Shown: positions 4,476 through 5,487 of the stretch, piece after piece
Layout of the letters: each line of letters starts with the position of its first letter
Position numbering within the stretch: the first letter of the stretch is position 1
Source: an uncultured Erysipelotrichaceae bacterium
GTDB lineage: Bacteria; Bacillota_I; Bacilli_A; Erysipelotrichales; Erysipelotrichaceae
Assembly (NCBI GenBank): GCA_902766675.1
Contig: CACXEN010000119.1
Span: forward strand, 1 to 5,487
Length of the DNA stretch: 5,487 bases
Reading direction: 5' to 3'
Notes under the pieces: model-generated
Databases searched by the model: none
What the model saw: the letters and a program-made list of their open reading frames with translations, nothing else
What the model was told of the DNA's origin: nothing
Position numbers and translations under genes: made by a program

Positions 4476-5471
4476 ATGAAGAAATTATATTTAATCACAG
4501 GCGCAAGTGGACATTTAGGATATACACTTCTAAAGAAACTTCATGCACAAAAAGAGACAATTCGTGTTTTAGTTTTACCTGGGGAAGAGATGATTGTAAA
4601 AGATTATGCAGAAGTAATTACTGGTAATGTTTTAGATAAAGAAAGTCTACGATCCTTTTTTGATGTAAGTGGATATGATAGTGTCACACTGATTCATGCT
4701 GCAGCTAAAATTTCAATCGAATCCAAACAAGATGATTCTGTATGGGCAATCAATGTAGAAGGCACAAAGAATGTAATGGATTTAGCATTAGAGAATAAGA
4801 TTCATCGTGTCATTTATGTAAGCTCTGTCCATGCAATAGAAGAGAAAAAATATCCAGAGATTATTGTTGAGCCAACTTATTTTGATAAAGATAAAGTATA
4901 TGGCCAATATGCAAAATCAAAAGCAGAAGCTGCTAGAGTCGTATTAGAATACGCAAAGAAGGGATTACCAGTATCGATTGTGCATCCAAGTGGTATTATT
5001 GGGCCAAATGATATCTTCAATCGCAATCATAGCGTATTAACATTAAAGGCTATGTATAAAGGGACTATTCCAGTAGCTACAAGTGGTGGCTATGATTTTG
5101 TGGATGTAAGAGATGTTGTGGATGGCATATTAGCATGTGAAGAAAAGGGAAGAGTAGGAGAATGTTATTTATTAACAGGTGAATTTATCTCTGTTAAAGA
5201 TATGCTAAATACAATTCTTGCGCTCAAGAATAAAAAAGAAAGAAATATTATTTTCCCAACAGCAATAGCGAAAGTATTTGCGCCACTAGCAGAATTCTTT
5301 CATGGAAAGCTAGGAAATGGTAAGCCAATACTTACGAAATATTCATTATATACACTAAGTAGTAATGTCCATTTTTCCCATGCAAAAGCAGAAAAAGAAT
5401 TGGGATATCATCCAAGGGATATTAAAGAATCAATTCGAGATAGTATTGATGTTCATTATGTGAAAGCATAA
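4476..5471 (+). CDS. NAD(P)-dependent epimerase/reductase, extended SDR family
   Basis: A 331-residue cytoplasmic Rossmann-fold oxidoreductase. Residues 4-15 contain the dinucleotide-binding motif GASGHLG (9-15) after a beta strand. HAAAK (74-78), INVEGTKNV (92-100), VSSVHA (115-120), and the catalytic pair Tyr145/Lys149 (YAKSK) follow the extended-SDR order, with HPSGIIGP (170-177) and FVDVRDV (208-214) as substrate-side motifs. The set resembles dihydroflavonol-4-reductase or 3-beta-HSD-like and NAD-dependent epimerase/dehydratase members. The substrate cannot be named: the N-terminal half is typical and the C-terminal half (220-331) carries no diagnostic motif. ATG 4476 is the only start upstream of the Rossmann motif in frame, but it has no clear Shine-Dalgarno sequence. 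A minimal frame (ATG AAA GTA TGA, 4468-4479) overlaps it by ATGA. The strong hairpin just before it suggests low or conditional expression. Confidence 0.88.
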   Translation: MKKLYLITGASGHLGYTLLKKLHAQKETIRVLVLPGEEMIVKDYAEVITGNVLDKESLRSFFDVSGYDSVTLIHAAAKISIESKQDDSVWAINVEGTKNVMDLALENKIHRVIYVSSVHAIEEKKYPEIIVEPTYFDKDKVYGQYAKSKAEAARVVLEYAKKGLPVSIVHPSGIIGPNDIFNRNHSVLTLKAMYKGTIPVATSGGYDFVDVRDVVDGILACEEKGRVGECYLLTGEFISVKDMLNTILALKNKKERNIIFPTAIAKVFAPLAEFFHGKLGNGKPILTKYSLYTLSSNVHFSHAKAEKELGYHPRDIKESIRDSIDVHYVKA

Positions 5472-5479
5472 TTATTTAT

Positions 5480-5487
5480 AAAGGAGA
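5480..5487 (+). promoter_or_regulatory. Ribosome binding site of a downstream gene
   Basis: AAAGGAGA at the very end of the window, nine bases after the SDR stop, is a strong Shine-Dalgarno sequence. A plus-strand gene should begin within about ten bases beyond the edge, probably cotranscribed with the SDR gene. Confidence 0.75.

Overview
The window is about 5.5 kb of AT-rich DNA from a Gram-positive, Bacillota-type bacterium. The indications are a PyrR protein with a PyrR-type RNA attenuator, AAGGAGG-like ribosome binding sites, sigma-A-like promoters, and a SpoIIAA/RsbV-like STAS domain. TGA is used as a stop and TGG as Trp, so this is not a mycoplasma with a recoded UGA. The lineage cannot be fixed more closely from the sequence. 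An Erysipelotrichia- or clostridia-like gut or oral anaerobe would fit, but that is a guess.

Left half, minus strand (read right to left): pyrR (1674-1123) overlaps by ATGA with a short DUF523 gene (1126-665) resembling 2-thiouracil desulfurase (TudS). A uracil permease (518 to beyond the left edge) follows. A near-consensus promoter sits on the DUF523 stop codon. After it comes a complete RNA switch: a PyrR-binding hairpin with hexaloop CAGAGA, an overlapping 8-bp antiterminator, and an intrinsic terminator, then a strong RBS and the permease. The permease is therefore predicted to be shut off when UMP-charged PyrR binds its leader.

Middle: an intergenic region of about 160 bp (1675-1833) carries divergent promoters and a spaced inverted repeat. 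To its right, on the plus strand, lie upp (uracil phosphoribosyltransferase, 1834-2508) and, 14 bp later, a divergent NAD kinase (2523-3278).

Right half, plus strand: an in-frame fusion of an N-terminal STAS domain to a Cof-type HAD phosphatase (3340-4434) ends at a strong hairpin terminator. That hairpin finishes only 11 bp before an extended-SDR NAD(P)-dependent epimerase/reductase (4476-5471). The window closes on the RBS of another gene.

The left and middle genes form a coherent uracil-salvage module: UraA imports uracil (and possibly thiouracil), the DUF523 protein may convert thiouracil to uracil, Upp makes UMP, and PyrR senses UMP and represses the permease. The main points of interest are the linkage of a TudS-like enzyme to this module, the complete attenuator, and the STAS-HAD fusion. 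The sequence shows no mobile element, CRISPR array, or tRNA or rRNA gene.
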